A stretch of DNA of 64,000 nucleotides from Mobilicoccus massiliensis (GTDB taxonomy: Bacteria; Actinomycetota; Actinomycetes; Actinomycetales; Dermatophilaceae): assembly GCF_000826525.2 (NCBI RefSeq), contig NZ_LN651323.1:34277-98276 (forward strand), written 5' to 3'. Below are positions 32,701 through 45,875 of the stretch, one piece after another. The position numbers were made by a program, and so were the translations under genes. Each line of letters opens with the position of its first letter. Positions within the stretch are counted from its first letter, which is position 1. Under the pieces are notes generated by a model. That model had not been told where the DNA came from. It was given only the letters and a program-made list of their open reading frames with translations, and made no database searches.

Positions 32701-32865
32701 GATGCCCCCGTGCTCGTGTGGGTCCCGGCCCGACACCGGGAGCCTCCGGTGACCATAGGGACGGACCTGTCACTCGCTCAGGACAACAGCGTGAACTGAG
32801 CGCGGCGGGCAGGTGTCTGCCGGGTGGCGGGGTGATCGATCGAGGCGAAGGGCGAGGGGTCGCGG

Positions 32866-33117
32866 TCAGCGATGCTGGTCGAGTGCGTCCGTGACGGCCC
32901 GGGTCCTGGCGTCGAGCTCGTCGGGCACGAACGGGCCCAGGTCCACGTGGGCGCACAGCTGCCCGTCGGCGAGGACGAGGAGCCGCTGAGCCCGCGCCGC
33001 CACGCGGGGGTCGTGGGTGACGAGGACGACCGCCACGCCCTCGGCGTTGACCTGCAGCAACAGGTCGAGCACCGCGTCCGAGGCCCCGCTGTCGAGCGCA
33101 CCCGCCCGGCCGGGCAC
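32866..33117 (-). pseudogene. C-terminal remnant of an ABC transporter ATPase
   Basis: The frame begins around GALDSGASDAVLDLLLQVN (the D-loop right after Walker B) and runs through VAVVLVTHDPRVAARAQRLLVLADG to a normal end. Walker A, the signature and Walker B are missing. The residues before GALDSG (VPGRA) do not match the expected DEPT. A LolD/MacB-like ATPase remnant next to tRNA-Ala, and not functional. Confidence 0.7.
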
Positions 33118-33387
33118 GACGCCTGTCGTGGAGTCGAACGCCTCACGCTCGGTGTTTCACGGCGCCAAGACAGCTCTGACATCGCCATCACGCACCGATC
33201 GCGCACCGAGGACGAAGCAGGTCGCCGCCACGATCGGCGCTGTCGCCCGACCCAGCCCACCTCGGCAGACCACGATCGGCGTCGCACACCAGTGCCGCCG
33301 CGGCCACGAACAGCAGGAGAGTCGGACCCTGCTCACGCAGACGAGCTGCGAGAACGCGGGTCGTGGAGAACTCTCTCCAGACGCGAG
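33118..33387. other. Decayed stretch between ABC remnant and tRNA-Ala
   Basis: No intact gene. On the minus strand near 33290-33370 a segment LAARLREQGPTLLLFVAAAAL looks like the start of an ABC permease, in keeping with the ATPase fragment, but it breaks frame after that. Confidence 0.35.
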
Positions 33388-33421
33388 CAGAGGCCACTCT
33401 CTTTGAAGAGAGGGGCCTCTG
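33388..33421 (-). terminator. Terminator of tRNA-Ala
   Basis: A hairpin with outer arms CAGAGGCC (33388-33395) and GGCCTCTG (33414-33421) and an inner CTCTCTT/AAGAGAG stem, 14 bp past the tRNA 3' end on the minus strand. Confidence 0.75.
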
Positions 33422-33434
33422 ACCAGGTGAAATG

Positions 33435-33507
33435 TGGAGCCTAGGGGACTCGAACCCCTAACCCCCTGCTTGCAAAGCAGGTGCGCTACCAATTGCGCCA
33501 AGGCCCC
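33435..33507 (-). tRNA. tRNA-Ala (anticodon TGC)
   Basis: A 73-base cloverleaf read from the minus strand: acceptor GGGGCCT paired with AGGCTCC, D-arm GGCGCAATTGGTAGCGC, anticodon stem CTGCT/AGCAG with loop TTTGCAA, T-arm with GGTTCGAGTCC and discriminator A. CCA is not encoded. Placement downstream of gyrA with tRNA-Ile is conserved in actinobacteria. Confidence 0.97.
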
Positions 33508-33540
33508 GTGAACGACCGGTCTGGCCGTTCGATGTCGAGA

Positions 33541-33726
33541 TCAGTGTGATCCGACGAGGTCGCTGCGTTCCGCCGGAGCGGGACGGTGCGTCGAGTCGAG
33601 GTGGTCGTGCGGTGCCGGGTCGGTGATCTCGGCCCACAACGCCTGTTCGGCCTGACGCGCCTGCCACCGCTGACCGATGACCGCCGCACCTGCGGCTGCG
33701 ACGACGAGCGCCACGATCCGCTTCAT
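33541..33726 (-). CDS. DLW-39-family small protein
   Basis: A 61-residue protein, MKRIVALVVAAAGAAVIGQRWQARQAEQALWAEITDP and so on: one N-terminal membrane helix and the conserved Arg-x-Ala-Glu-Gln-x-Leu-Trp-Ala-Glu-x-Thr-Asp motif of the DLW-39 family. It lies between the two tRNA genes downstream of gyrA, the conserved position. Function unknown. This one has about 20 extra residues after the motif compared with the usual near-40 length. Confidence 0.8.
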   Translation of the reverse strand: MKRIVALVVAAAGAAVIGQRWQARQAEQALWAEITDPAPHDHLDSTHRPAPAERSDLVGSH

Positions 33727-33858
33727 GCCACATACCCCTTCGACGCGATCGAGCCGCCGATCAGGCGGCTCCCCACGATGATACCGGCAACCCCGCCCGC
33801 CCCCGAATCGCCGCGCGCCGCGCCTGACCTGGCCGCCGGCGCACACCACACAACGCAA

Positions 33859-33887
33859 GAAGCCGACCCTCGTGGAGGATCGGCTTC
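33859..33887 (-). terminator. Terminator of tRNA-Ile
   Basis: A hairpin with 12-bp arms GAAGCCGACCCT (33859-33870) and AGGATCGGCTTC (33876-33887), one mismatch, 9 bp past the tRNA-Ile 3' end. Confidence 0.75.
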
Positions 33888-33896
33888 TCGAGCGGG

Positions 33897-33970
33897 TGGG
33901 CCTAACAGGACTTGAACCTGTGGCCTCTTCCTTATCAGGGAAGCGCTCTAACCGTCTGAGCTATAGGCCC
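33897..33970 (-). tRNA. tRNA-Ile (anticodon GAT)
   Basis: A 74-base cloverleaf on the minus strand: acceptor GGGCCTA with TAGGCCC, D-arm AGCTCAGACGGTTAGAGC, anticodon stem TTCCC/GGGAA-like around CTGATAA, T-arm GGTTCAAGTCC, discriminator A. CCA not encoded. Confidence 0.97.
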
Positions 33971-34098
33971 GCTGGGTACGTGCCCACCGATCGTGTCGAT
34001 CGGCCGGGCGCCCACCCACGTTAGCGCACGAGCGGAGCAACACCAAAACGACGTGAACCCGCTCCCAACACCCGGGAGAGCAGGCCTCTCAACCGGCC

Positions 34099-34650
34099 TC
34101 AGACGTCGGTGAACGTCGAGGACAGGCCCCCGACCAGCGCCGCACAGATGTTGTAGATGACCGCCGAGAGCGTCGCGATCGCGGTGACGAGGATGACGTC
34201 GGCCACCCCGAGCACGATCGCGAGCGAGAGCACCCGACCGAAGCTGAGGATCTCGAGCACGTTGATCTCGGTGGTCTGGTTGGTCGACTGCGCGAGCTCG
34301 TTGAGCGTGTCGTTGATCGTGGAGAACACGCCCATGCCCTGCAGCATCATCCACAGCGCCGCGACGACGACCACGCCGGCGATCGCGACGGCCACCGACA
34401 ACAGGAACGAGATCTTCATGACCGAGAACGGGTCCAGCCGCGACAGCGTCAACCGCACCTTGCGGGGCTCGTCACCCCGCGAACTCGGAGCCGGGCGCTG
34501 CGCCGGACGCTGCTGGGCCTGAGGCTGGGTCTGCGTCGCCGTCGCCGATCGAGCCGCCGGGCCGCCCGGCTCCTGACCCGAGGGGCGGGAGGTGCGAGGC
34601 GAAGCTCCGGACTGCGACCCCGCGACGGGTCGACCTCCTGAGGTACTCAC
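34099..34650 (-). CDS. DUF3566 transmembrane protein (gyrA-linked)
   Basis: A 183-residue protein. The first about 65 residues are low-complexity Pro/Gln/Ala/Ser; then [21 protein letters not shown] leads into two membrane helices ([19 protein letters not shown] and [21 protein letters not shown]). The order [14 protein letters not shown] is the mark of DUF3566, which always follows gyrA in actinobacteria. GTG 34650 overlaps the gyrA stop (GTGA). Function unknown; the mycobacterial relative is linked to cell envelope or division genes only by position. Confidence 0.88.
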   Translation of the reverse strand: MSTSGGRPVAGSQSGASPRTSRPSGQEPGGPAARSATATQTQPQAQQRPAQRPAPSSRGDEPRKVRLTLSRLDPFSVMKISFLLSVAVAIAGVVVVAALWMMLQGMGVFSTINDTLNELAQSTNQTTEINVLEILSFGRVLSLAIVLGVADVILVTAIATLSAVIYNICAALVGGLSSTFTDV

Positions 34651-37346
34651 TCCGAACCCTCCTCGTCAGATTCGGCCGAGCCACCGTGACCCCGCCCAGA
34701 CGACCGTACTTCATCACCGGATTCATCGAGGTCGTCGCGGCCGTCATCCGTCTCGGCCACGTCGACAGGTTCGACCGCGTCGACATCGTCGATCTCGTCG
34801 GTGGCATCGACCACGTCGGCCACCTCGACCGCACCCTCGCCGTCAGGGCCCGCGCCCTCGACGATCTCGGCCTCGACCTCGTCCTCGACGGCCTGCTCGC
34901 GGCTGCGGGCGACCTTGACGATCTGATCCCCACGGTCGGGCTTGGCGAACTGTACGCCCATCGTGTTGCGGCCGGTGCGACGCACCTCGTCGACGCGGGA
35001 GCGCACGATCTTGCCCTTCTCCATGACGACCATGACCTCGTCGGTCTCGTCGACCGCGAGCGCACCGACGAGGTCGCCGCCGCGTTCGCTGATCGCCGCC
35101 ACCCTCACCCCGAGGCCGGCGCGGCCCTTGACGGGGTAGTCCGAGGCCGGGGTGCGCTTGGCGAGCCCGTTCTCGAAGACGACGAAGATGTCGGGGTCCT
35201 CGCCGTCGCGGATGAGGCACATCGCGAGCAGGTCGTCGCCGTCACGAAACTTCATGCCGGTGACGCCGCTGGTCGCCCGGCCCATCGGGCGCAGGATGTC
35301 GTCGCTGGCGTGGAACCGCGCCGACTGCCCCTTGCGCGAGACGAGCAGCAGGTCGTCCTCGGCCGAGCAGATCCGCGCTCCGACGAGCTCGTCGCCGTCG
35401 CGCAGGTTGACGGCGATGAGGCCGCCGCTGCGGGGGGAGTCGAACTCCGCCAACCGCGTCTTCTTGACCAGGCCGTTCCTCGTCGCGAGGACGAGGTAGG
35501 GGGCGGCGTCGTAGTCCTCGATGGCGAGGACGCCCGCGATGTGCTCATCGGGCTGGAACGCCATGAGGTTGGCGACGTGCTGGCCGCGGCTGTCGCGCCC
35601 GCCCTCGGGCAGCTCGTACGTCTTCGCGCGATAGACCCGGCCGAGGTTGGTGAAGAACAACAGCCAGTGGTGGGTGGTGGTGACGAAGAACTGCTCGACG
35701 ATGTCGTCGCCGCGCAGGGTCGCTCCGCGCACACCCTTGCCGCCGCGCCGCTGCGAGCGGTACTCCTCGACGCGGGTGCGCTTGGCGTAGCCGCCGCGCG
35801 TGATCGTCACGACGACCGACTCGCGCGGGATGAGGTCCTCCATCGAGACCTCGCCGTCGTACGGCACGACCTCGGTGCGCCGGTCGTCGCCGTAGCGGGC
35901 GACGATCTCGGCGAGCTCCTCCTTGACGATGCCGCGCTGCCGCTCCGGCCTGGCGAGGATGTCCTGGTAGTCGACGATGAGCGCCTCGAGCGCGTCGTGC
36001 TCGTCGATGATCTTCTGCCGCTCGAGGGCCGCGAGGCGACGGAGCTGCATGTCGAGGATCGCGGTGGCCTGGATCTCGTCGACGTCGAGCAGCTCCATGA
36101 GGCCCGTGCGGGCGACATCGGCCGAGGGCGAGCGCCGGATGAGCGCGATGACCTCGTCGAGCGCGTCGAGGGCCTTGAGGTAGCCGCGCAGGATGTGGAT
36201 GTCCTTCTCGGCCTTGGCCAGGCGGAACTCCGTGCGCCGGAAGATGACCTCGATCTGGTGCTCGACCCAGTGACGCACGAACGCGCTGATCGGCAGCGTG
36301 CGCGGCACGTCGTCGACGAGCGCGATCATGTTGGCGCCGAAGCTCGTCTGCAGCGCGGTGTGCTTGTAGAGGTTGTTGAGCACGACCTTGGCCACCGCGT
36401 CGCGCTTGAGCACGATGACGAGGCGCTGGCCGGTGCGTCCGGAGGTCTCGTCGTTGATGTCGGCGATGCCCGCGAGCCGGCCCTCCTTGGCGAGCTCGGC
36501 GATCTTCTTGGCCAGGGTGTCGGGGTTGACCTGGTAGGGCAGCTCGGTGACGACGAGGCACGTGCGGCCCCGGATCTCCTCGACGTTGACCCGCGCGCGC
36601 ATGACGATCGAGCCGCGCCCGGTGCGGTAGGCCTCCTCGATGCCCTTGCGACCCATGATGAGGCCGGCGGTGGGAAAGTCGGGGCCCTTGATGAGCTGCA
36701 GGCACGCCTCGAGACGCTCCTCGCGGGTGGCGTCGGGGTGGTCGAGCATCCACGTGGCCGCCTCGGCGACCTCGCGCAGGTTGTGCGGCGGGATCTGGGT
36801 GGCCATACCGACGGCGATGCCGGCGCTGCCGTTGACCAGCAGGTTCGGGAACCGCGCCGGCAGGACGACGGGCTCCTGGTTCTTGCCGTCGTAGTTGTCC
36901 TTGAAGTCGACGGTGCCCTCGCGGATGTCGCGCACCATCTCCATCGCGAGGGGCATCATGCGGCACTCGGTGTACCGGCTGGCCGCCGCGCCGTCGTCGC
37001 CGGCGTTGCCGAAGTTGCCCTGGCCGTCGATGAGCGGGTAGCGCATCGCCCACGGCTGCACGAGTCGCACGAGGGCGTCGTAGATCGCGGAGTCACCGTG
37101 CGGGTGGTACTGCGCCATGACATCGCCGACGACGCGGGCGCACTTGTTGTACCCGCGGTCGGGGCGGAACCCGCCGTCGTACATCGCGTAGACGATGCGG
37201 CGATGCACCGGCTTGAGGCCGTCGCGGACATCGGGCAACGCGCGGCTCACGATGACGCTCATCGCGTACTCGATGTAGCTGCGCTGCATCTCCGCGTTGA
37301 GGTCGACCGGCTCGACCCGGTCGGTCATCGGCGTCATGTCGGTCAC
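34647..37346 (-). CDS. gyrA: DNA gyrase subunit A
   Basis: An 899-residue type IIA topoisomerase cleavage subunit. [31 protein letters not shown] is the N-terminal winged-helix region, [15 protein letters not shown] the quinolone-determining helix (Ser and Asp kept, so no resistance change is visible), and [14 protein letters not shown] holds the catalytic Tyr. The GyrA box [10 protein letters not shown] precedes the six-bladed C-terminal pinwheel. The last about 80 residues are strongly acidic and probably disordered. GTG 37346 or ATG 37337 may be the start. It wraps and introduces supercoils with GyrB, encoded 121 bp upstream. Confidence 0.97.
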   Translation of the reverse strand: MTDMTPMTDRVEPVDLNAEMQRSYIEYAMSVIVSRALPDVRDGLKPVHRRIVYAMYDGGFRPDRGYNKCARVVGDVMAQYHPHGDSAIYDALVRLVQPWAMRYPLIDGQGNFGNAGDDGAAASRYTECRMMPLAMEMVRDIREGTVDFKDNYDGKNQEPVVLPARFPNLLVNGSAGIAVGMATQIPPHNLREVAEAATWMLDHPDATREERLEACLQLIKGPDFPTAGLIMGRKGIEEAYRTGRGSIVMRARVNVEEIRGRTCLVVTELPYQVNPDTLAKKIAELAKEGRLAGIADINDETSGRTGQRLVIVLKRDAVAKVVLNNLYKHTALQTSFGANMIALVDDVPRTLPISAFVRHWVEHQIEVIFRRTEFRLAKAEKDIHILRGYLKALDALDEVIALIRRSPSADVARTGLMELLDVDEIQATAILDMQLRRLAALERQKIIDEHDALEALIVDYQDILARPERQRGIVKEELAEIVARYGDDRRTEVVPYDGEVSMEDLIPRESVVVTITRGGYAKRTRVEEYRSQRRGGKGVRGATLRGDDIVEQFFVTTTHHWLLFFTNLGRVYRAKTYELPEGGRDSRGQHVANLMAFQPDEHIAGVLAIEDYDAAPYLVLATRNGLVKKTRLAEFDSPRSGGLIAVNLRDGDELVGARICSAEDDLLLVSRKGQSARFHASDDILRPMGRATSGVTGMKFRDGDDLLAMCLIRDGEDPDIFVVFENGLAKRTPASDYPVKGRAGLGVRVAAISERGGDLVGALAVDETDEVMVVMEKGKIVRSRVDEVRRTGRNTMGVQFAKPDRGDQIVKVARSREQAVEDEVEAEIVEGAGPDGEGAVEVADVVDATDEIDDVDAVEPVDVAETDDGRDDLDESGDEVRSSGRGHGGSAESDEEGSE

Positions 37347-37467
37347 GAGCAGAGTCCTTCGTCAGAGATCGAAGCGAGGGGCAGGTGGGCGATCACGCAG
37401 CGAGGGGGGCGGATGGCGTTGCCCCGCCGCAGGAGGCGCCGCGGCGCTCGCCTTCGTCGGCAGGGCG

Positions 37468-40076
<2,609 letters not shown>

Positions 40077-41867
40077 ATGACCGATCCGACACCGCCCGAC
40101 GAGAACTCACCGTCACAGCCGTCACCGGCGCAGCCCGCGACCCGGCGGGAGCTCATGGCCGGCCGCCGCCCCGACCGCCACTGGGCCCTCATCGTGCTCG
40201 GCGTCTGCGCCCTGACGATCCTCGGACTCGTGCTCGCGTTCCTCCGCCCCGGCGCGAAGGACGAGGCGTCCACGCCCGAGGGTCGAACGGCGCAGGACGC
40301 GGACGGGCAGGCCGCCGTCAAGGGCCCGGGCGGGGATTGCGCCCATCCCGTCCCCGTCGCCGTCGCCGCCACCCCGGAGATACGTCCGGTCGTCGAGAAG
40401 GCCGCGAGCCGCCTGACCTCGACGTGCGCCACGTTCCACGTCGCCACCCAGTCTCCGGACGCCACCCTCGCGACGTTCGGGGACCGCGCCACGCGCCCCC
40501 ACCTGTGGATCTCCGACTCCTCCGTGCAGCTCATGCGCGCGCAGAGCCGGTTTCCCGACCTGCAGCTCACCGGCGGCGCGGCGTTCGCCACCTCGCCGAT
40601 CGTCGCCGCCGTGCCACGTTCGGCCGCCAAGGCAGGCACCCTCGAGTGGTCCCAGGTGTTCGCCCGTCCCGACCAGGTGCACCTCGCAGACCCGATGACG
40701 AGCTCGACCGGGCTCATGGCTCTGATGTCGGCCGACCCCACGCCCGCCGTTCCCAACAGCACCTCGGCCCCGACCGCCGCCTCGACCGCCGGACCGATGG
40801 GACTCGCGCTCGCCCAGGCCGGCGAGCAGAAGACCGCCGAACCCACTGCCCTGCCGGGCCGGCGGCAGAACGCGACCGGCACCTACCTCGTCTCCGAGCA
40901 GCAGTTCGTGCGCCACACCGCCGATCACCCCGCCTCGACCCTCGTCGCGGTGGCGCCCAAGACGGGGTCCGTGCCGCTCGACTACCGCGCCGTGCCCCTG
41001 CCCACGACCAACCCACAGATCGCCGAGGCGGTGCGATCTCTGGCCGACACGCTGCGAACACCCGAGACGCAGGGCGAGGTTCGGGCCACCGGGTTCCGGG
41101 TGCCCGGTGACGCCGAGGGGCCGCAGGTACGCACCCCGGGCGGCGACGCGCGCCTCACGACCACCACGATGCCCGTGCCCGACGCCGCCACCATCCGCAC
41201 GACGATCACCCAGTGGCAGTCGATCGCCTCCGGCATGCGCCTGCTCGCGATCATCGACACCTCCGGGTCCATGCGCCACGGCGACACCGGCAACGGCAAC
41301 CGCATCGAGCTCGCCGCCAAGGCCGCCGCAGGCGGGGCGATGGCATTGCCGCCCAACACCGACCTCGGCCTGTGGGAGTTCTCCACGGGGCACGGCTCGA
41401 GGAGGTGGCGCGAGCTCGCACCGGTGACGCGGCTCGTGAAAGGCACGAATGCCGCCCACCGAGACCGTGTGCTCGCGGCAGCGCAGAGCCTGCCCGGGCG
41501 GGTCGGCGGTGACACCTCGCTCTACGACACGGTCCTCGCCGGCGTCCAGCGCCTCCACGAGGGCTACGACCCCAAGCGCATCCAGGCCGTCATCGTCATG
41601 ACCGGCGGCCGCAACGACGTACGCGGTGGACTCGACCTCACCTCGCTGCTCACCTCGTTGAAGCTGCAGAACGTGCCCGGCCGCGAGGTCTCCGTCGGCG
41701 CCATCGCCATCGGCCCCGACGCCGACAAGGCCGCCCTGAAGAAGATCGCCGACGCCACCGGCGGCGGCTACTTCTTCGCCGAGAAACCCGAGGACATCGG
41801 CCAGATCGTCGTCTCGGCGCTGATGAACTTCACCCCCACGGCCAAGGACACCGACCCCCTGCCCTGA
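40077..41867 (+). CDS. Membrane-anchored substrate-binding and von Willebrand A-domain protein
   Basis: A 596-residue protein. After a Pro/Gln-rich start, HWALIVLGVCALTILGLVLAFL is a signal anchor near residue 40. The middle part (CAHPVPVAVAATPEIRPVVEKAASRL...) resembles an extracellular solute-binding domain. The C-terminal third is a vWA domain with the metal site DTSGSM near residue 395 and VIVMTGGRND. It probably binds a surface ligand or partner protein. It is the only plus-strand gene in the gyrB-dnaN stretch and is convergent to the DUF721 gene. Seen in other actinobacteria, but the role is unknown. Confidence 0.8.
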   Translation: MTDPTPPDENSPSQPSPAQPATRRELMAGRRPDRHWALIVLGVCALTILGLVLAFLRPGAKDEASTPEGRTAQDADGQAAVKGPGGDCAHPVPVAVAATPEIRPVVEKAASRLTSTCATFHVATQSPDATLATFGDRATRPHLWISDSSVQLMRAQSRFPDLQLTGGAAFATSPIVAAVPRSAAKAGTLEWSQVFARPDQVHLADPMTSSTGLMALMSADPTPAVPNSTSAPTAASTAGPMGLALAQAGEQKTAEPTALPGRRQNATGTYLVSEQQFVRHTADHPASTLVAVAPKTGSVPLDYRAVPLPTTNPQIAEAVRSLADTLRTPETQGEVRATGFRVPGDAEGPQVRTPGGDARLTTTTMPVPDAATIRTTITQWQSIASGMRLLAIIDTSGSMRHGDTGNGNRIELAAKAAAGGAMALPPNTDLGLWEFSTGHGSRRWRELAPVTRLVKGTNAAHRDRVLAAAQSLPGRVGGDTSLYDTVLAGVQRLHEGYDPKRIQAVIVMTGGRNDVRGGLDLTSLLTSLKLQNVPGREVSVGAIAIGPDADKAALKKIADATGGGYFFAEKPEDIGQIVVSALMNFTPTAKDTDPLP

Positions 41868-41878
41868 ACCCCACTCAC

Positions 41879-41961
41879 GCCGAGACGGCCACCGTTCCCG
41901 GCCCTTCTCACGACGGGCCGGAGAGTTCTCGGGGCTGTCGTGAGACGGCGGCCGTCTCGGC
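41879..41961. terminator. Nested bidirectional hairpin between vWA and DUF721 genes
   Basis: Outer 12-bp arms GCCGAGACGGCC (41879-41890) and GGCCGTCTCGGC (41950-41961) enclose a second 9-bp stem TCTCACGAC (41906-41914) with GTCGTGAGA (41937-41945). It lies in the convergent gap and can serve both strands. Confidence 0.7.
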
Positions 41962-41971
41962 GTCGGGTCGC

Positions 41972-42586
41972 TCAGCCGTAGGTGTCGCGGGGGCCCTGGC
42001 CTCGGGCACGGCGCGGGCCGCGACTCCACGACGGGGCCGAGGGTCCGGTGATGCGCAGCTCGACGACGACCCCCGGACCCGCCTCCGCGGCACAGCGTTC
42101 GAGGATGGCCGGGACCATGAGGCGCAGTTGGGTGGCCCAGGCGGTGGAGTCGGCGCGCACGACGAGAACCCCGTCCTCGAACGTCACCGGCGTGCAATGC
42201 CGGGCGATGTCGAGGCCGACGATGACCGGCCACCGCCCCATGACCGACCCCGCCGCGACGTCGACCTTCCAGCCCCGATCGAGCAGGAGACGATCGAGCT
42301 GGTCACCGAGAGGCTGCGGGTCACGGGCGTCGTCGGCCGTTCCGCTGAACACCGCCTCCGTGCGTCGCCGCCGCCGGGGAGCGGGACGCACCCCTGGCCG
42401 CAGCCCCTTCGCGCGAGCCGCCTCACGAGCCCGGGCCAGTGCGCTCGCGGCGGCCTGCCCCAGCGTGTCGTCGTCGGGGGTCGCGACGGCCGGATCCTCC
42501 GAGCCGGTGCCGGCCGCCTCGGCAGTGGCGTCCACATCAGCATCGCGCGGAGCCTCACCGTCGTCCGGCCGTGTCCCCGCGTTCAT
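41972..42586 (-). CDS. DUF721 (DciA-like) protein
   Basis: A 204-residue protein. The first about 70 residues are acidic then basic low-complexity sequence ([12 protein letters not shown]); the DUF721 core is [22 protein letters not shown] then [31 protein letters not shown]. DciA proteins load the replicative helicase in many bacteria; the actinobacterial members keep this place between recF and gyrB. ATG 42586 overlaps the recF stop (ATGA), so the two are coupled. Confidence 0.87.
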   Translation of the reverse strand: MNAGTRPDDGEAPRDADVDATAEAAGTGSEDPAVATPDDDTLGQAAASALARAREAARAKGLRPGVRPAPRRRRRTEAVFSGTADDARDPQPLGDQLDRLLLDRGWKVDVAAGSVMGRWPVIVGLDIARHCTPVTFEDGVLVVRADSTAWATQLRLMVPAILERCAAEAGPGVVVELRITGPSAPSWSRGPRRARGQGPRDTYG

Positions 42587-43965
42587 GAGCGACGATCCTC
42601 GTCGATCGCGCCGACCTCGTCCTCGCTGCCCTCGCCGGCCGGCTCGTCGTCGTCCGGGCGGGGCTCGTCGCTCGGGCCGACATCGCCCTCCGGCGCGTGC
42701 GTCTCATCGCCTTCTTCGGATGCGGTGTGCTCGACGTCCTCGACCTCCTCGTCGTCTTCGTCGTCCCCGTCGGGCTCGTCGAACGTCTCGATGCCCGCGG
42801 AGGTATCGCCGACGACGACCTGACCTGGTCGGACGCCGTAGCGCGCCCCGGTCAGCCCCTCGGGGATGTCGCCCGCGACCGCCGCCGTGACGACGACCTG
42901 CTCGCCGTCGGAGACGAGCCGGGCGAGGCGCTCGCGGCGGCCGGCATCGAGTTCGGCGAAGACGTCGTCGAGGATGAGGACGGGATCGTCGTCCAGGTCG
43001 TGGCGAAGCAGGTGGTAGGCCGCGAGCTTGAGGCCGAGCGCGAACGACCAGGACTCACCGTGCGAGGCGTAGCCCTTGGCCGGCAGCTCGCCGAGGGAGA
43101 GCACGAGCTCGTCCCGGTGCGGACCGACGAGGCTCACGCCGCGGTCGAGCTCGGCACCGCGACGCTCGCGCATCGTGGCGACGAGCAGGTCGCGCAGCTC
43201 CTCCGGCGAGAACACCTCACCACCTTCGACGGCCGCGGCCGAGACCTCGTCCAGCGAGGAGCGATACGTCGCCCGAGCCTCGGAGACACTGGCGCTGACC
43301 TGGCGGTATGCCTCCGTCAGCAGGGGACGCAGGTCGCGCAGGAGACGCAGCCGCGCGTAGAGAAGCTGGCCACCCACGAGCGCGAGGTGGTCGTCCCAGA
43401 CCTCGAGGGTCTCCGGCGTCGGCGGCGCCGCGGCACGCCGGCGCCCCGGGCCACGCCGAGGCGAGGCCTCCCGCAGCAGGGCGTTGCGCTGCTTGAGGAT
43501 CTTGTCGTAGTCGCTGCGCACCCCCGCCCATCTCGGCTGTCGCGAGACGAGCAGGTCGTCGAGAAAACGCCGGCGATCGGAGGGGTCACCCTTGATCAGC
43601 GCCAGGTCCTCGGGGGCGAAGAGCACCGTGCGCAGCGTGCCGAGCACTTCGCGCGGACGCAGCGCCGTGCGGTTGAGTCGCGCCCGGTTGGCCCGGCCGG
43701 GCACGATCTCGAGCTCGACGAGGCTCTCACGACCATCGCGGACGACGGCCCCGCGCACCACCGCTCGCTCGGCCCCGAAGCGCACGAGCGGCGCGTCCTG
43801 GGAGACCCGGTGGGAGGACAGCGAGGCCAGGTAGCCGACGGCCTCGACGAGGTTGGTCTTTCCGACCCCGTTGAAACCGACGAGAGTGCTCACGCCGGGC
43901 TCGAGGGCGAGCTCGGCGGTGGGATAACTGCGAAAGTCGGCGAGGGTCAGATGACGCAGGTACAC
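42583..43965 (-). CDS. recF: DNA replication and repair protein RecF
   Basis: A 460-residue SMC-like ATPase that helps load RecA at gaps. GTG 43965 begins [21 protein letters not shown]. Walker A is [17 protein letters not shown] and the C-terminal motifs are [20 protein letters not shown] and [17 protein letters not shown]. After the expected end (about residue 375) an acidic tail of some 85 residues, rich in Glu and Asp, is added; its role is unknown. Downstream of dnaN by 46 bp and coupled to DUF721. Confidence 0.95.
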   Translation of the reverse strand: MYLRHLTLADFRSYPTAELALEPGVSTLVGFNGVGKTNLVEAVGYLASLSSHRVSQDAPLVRFGAERAVVRGAVVRDGRESLVELEIVPGRANRARLNRTALRPREVLGTLRTVLFAPEDLALIKGDPSDRRRFLDDLLVSRQPRWAGVRSDYDKILKQRNALLREASPRRGPGRRRAAAPPTPETLEVWDDHLALVGGQLLYARLRLLRDLRPLLTEAYRQVSASVSEARATYRSSLDEVSAAAVEGGEVFSPEELRDLLVATMRERRGAELDRGVSLVGPHRDELVLSLGELPAKGYASHGESWSFALGLKLAAYHLLRHDLDDDPVLILDDVFAELDAGRRERLARLVSDGEQVVVTAAVAGDIPEGLTGARYGVRPGQVVVGDTSAGIETFDEPDGDDEDDEEVEDVEHTASEEGDETHAPEGDVGPSDEPRPDDDEPAGEGSEDEVGAIDEDRRS

Positions 43966-44011
43966 GATCGCCACCCGCGCCGACCTCGCGGGCGGCGCAC
44001 GTTCACGAGGA

Positions 44012-45145
44012 TCAGCCCGGGAGCCGGACGGGCATGAGCACGTAGCGGTAGGACAGGTCGGCCTCGCCGTCGAGCTCCGCCTGGCCCGAGATGACCGCGG
44101 GCCTGCTGCTCTGGGTGAACGCGAGGCGGGCGTAGCTCGTCCCGAGGACGTGCAGGCCGTCGAGCAGGTAGTGCGGGTTGAACGCGATCTCGATCTCGGG
44201 ACCGGTGAGGCTGCACTCCACGGCCTCGCTCGCCTGGGCGTCGTCGCCGGTGCCGGCATCGATCGCGACCTGACCGTCCATGAACCGCAACCGCACCGGG
44301 GTGTTGCGCTCGGCGACGAGCGAGACGCGCCTGACGGCCTCGACGAGCGCCGCGGTCTCGACGACGGCCTCGGAGTCGACCGAGCTCGGCGGAATGGAGG
44401 AGACCTTCGGGTACTCGCCGTCGAGGAGCCTCGTGGTGGTGCGCCGCTGGCCGGCCTCGAAGCCGATGAGCCCGTCACCCCCGGCGGCGCCACCGAGGGC
44501 CACCTCCACGGAGGCGGCCGCGCCCAGCGCCTTGGCCGTGTCGGACAACGTGCGCGCCGGCACGAGGACGACGGTCTCGATGTCGGTCGAGGCCGGGTTC
44601 CACGTGAGGTCGCGCATGGCGAGCCGGTACCGGTCGGTGGCGAGCAGCGAGATGCGGTCGCCGGAGACCTCCATGCGCACGCCGGTGAGGATGGGCAGCG
44701 TGTCGCTGCGGTCGGCCGCGATGCTGACCTGGGTAACGGCCTGGGTGAACACGTCACCCGGGATGGTGCCGCTGGGTTCGGGGGACGTGGGCAGCGTCGG
44801 GTACTCCTCGCCCGGCATCTGCAACAGGCTGAACCGGCTGGAACCGCACGTGAGTTGGACCTTGTTGCCCTCGGTCGTCACGTCGATCGGACGGTTGGGC
44901 AGGTTGCGCGAGATATCGGCCAGCAGCCGGCCGAGAACGAGGACCCGGCCGCCCTCGGTGACGTCGGCAGCGACCGTGATGCGGGCCGAGACCTCGTAGT
45001 CGAAGGCCGAGAGGGTCAGCGTGCCCGTCTCGTCGGCGTCGATGAGCACACCGGCGAGGACCGGCACCGGCGGACGGGCGGGAAGTCCACGGGCGGTCCA
45101 CGTCACGGCCTCGGCCAGCACGTCGCGTTCGACTCGGAACTTCAC
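44012..45145 (-). CDS. dnaN: DNA polymerase III beta subunit (sliding clamp)
   Basis: A 377-residue clamp of three similar domains. GTG 45145 starts [32 protein letters not shown] and follows AAGGGGCGG. The clamp signatures [12 protein letters not shown] and [10 protein letters not shown] are visible and the C-terminus MPVRLPG is the conserved end. It tethers polymerase III to DNA. It lies 730 bp downstream of dnaA across the oriC spacer. Confidence 0.96.
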   Translation of the reverse strand: MKFRVERDVLAEAVTWTARGLPARPPVPVLAGVLIDADETGTLTLSAFDYEVSARITVAADVTEGGRVLVLGRLLADISRNLPNRPIDVTTEGNKVQLTCGSSRFSLLQMPGEEYPTLPTSPEPSGTIPGDVFTQAVTQVSIAADRSDTLPILTGVRMEVSGDRISLLATDRYRLAMRDLTWNPASTDIETVVLVPARTLSDTAKALGAAASVEVALGGAAGGDGLIGFEAGQRRTTTRLLDGEYPKVSSIPPSSVDSEAVVETAALVEAVRRVSLVAERNTPVRLRFMDGQVAIDAGTGDDAQASEAVECSLTGPEIEIAFNPHYLLDGLHVLGTSYARLAFTQSSRPAVISGQAELDGEADLSYRYVLMPVRLPG

Positions 45146-45875
45146 CGGGCACCGCCCCTTCGTCGCAGGCGTCACACAGCACGGACACCCTGGTGGTCAA
45201 GAGGTCCGGCCGAAGCGCCACCCGACAACGGGGCGAGGGCGATCACGGCGGACGGTCTGCGGACGACTCTAGTCGCCGCCTCCGACAGGACCAATCCGCG
45301 TGGGGACGACACGCACGGACAATCCGTGCAGAGACATCTTCGGTGAACTCCTCAGATCCGTTGTCGTTCTGCCGATCGGAGAACGACGAGGGTTCCGGGC
45401 CTGTGCATCCACACCGTGCGTGGGGAGATCGGATCCAGATGGGAGTACTCATCGTTGTCATAGGTGGTGTGGACGCTGTGGATGACGCGCATTCGTGCTG
45501 GTCGAAGGCGGTGTCTCGATGTGGAGCGACCGTGGACGAGCACGGTGGACGACGCGTTGCGGATGTGGATCGAGAAGTGTCGTGCACAGGCTCGGTCGGC
45601 TGTCCACGGATCTTCCACAGATGACACCGTTGTGGTTCTCCAGGACGGGAGTTTTCCACCCACAGGGGGTTGTGGACAGCGGTAATCCACAGGCTTTTCC
45701 CCATCTGTGGAAGCATCGTTGCACGTCAGAGACGTGATGCAGGTCCACCGCCCGGGTCGAGCGTCCATTCTCCACAGCTGTGGACATCCATGTGGACAGC
45801 TGTCTTGAACGTCGTTGGGACGCGCGTGAATCCGATGAAGGGCGCAGTTCACCGCCCCAGGCTCGACTCGCTGAG
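45146..45875. other. oriC spacer between dnaA and dnaN with DnaA-box-like sites
   Basis: 730 bp without a gene, rich in the DnaA 9-mer pattern and its variants. Best sites on either strand: TGTGGACGC (45468-45476), TGTGGATGA (45477-45485), TGTGGATCG (45564-45572), TGTCCACGG (45601-45609), TGTGGACAG (45671-45679), TAATCCACA (45683-45691), TGTGGACAT (45779-45787) and TGTGGACAG (45791-45799). The cluster between 45560 and 45800 is the likely DnaA-loading zone. I see no very AT-rich unwinding stretch. Confidence 0.88.
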
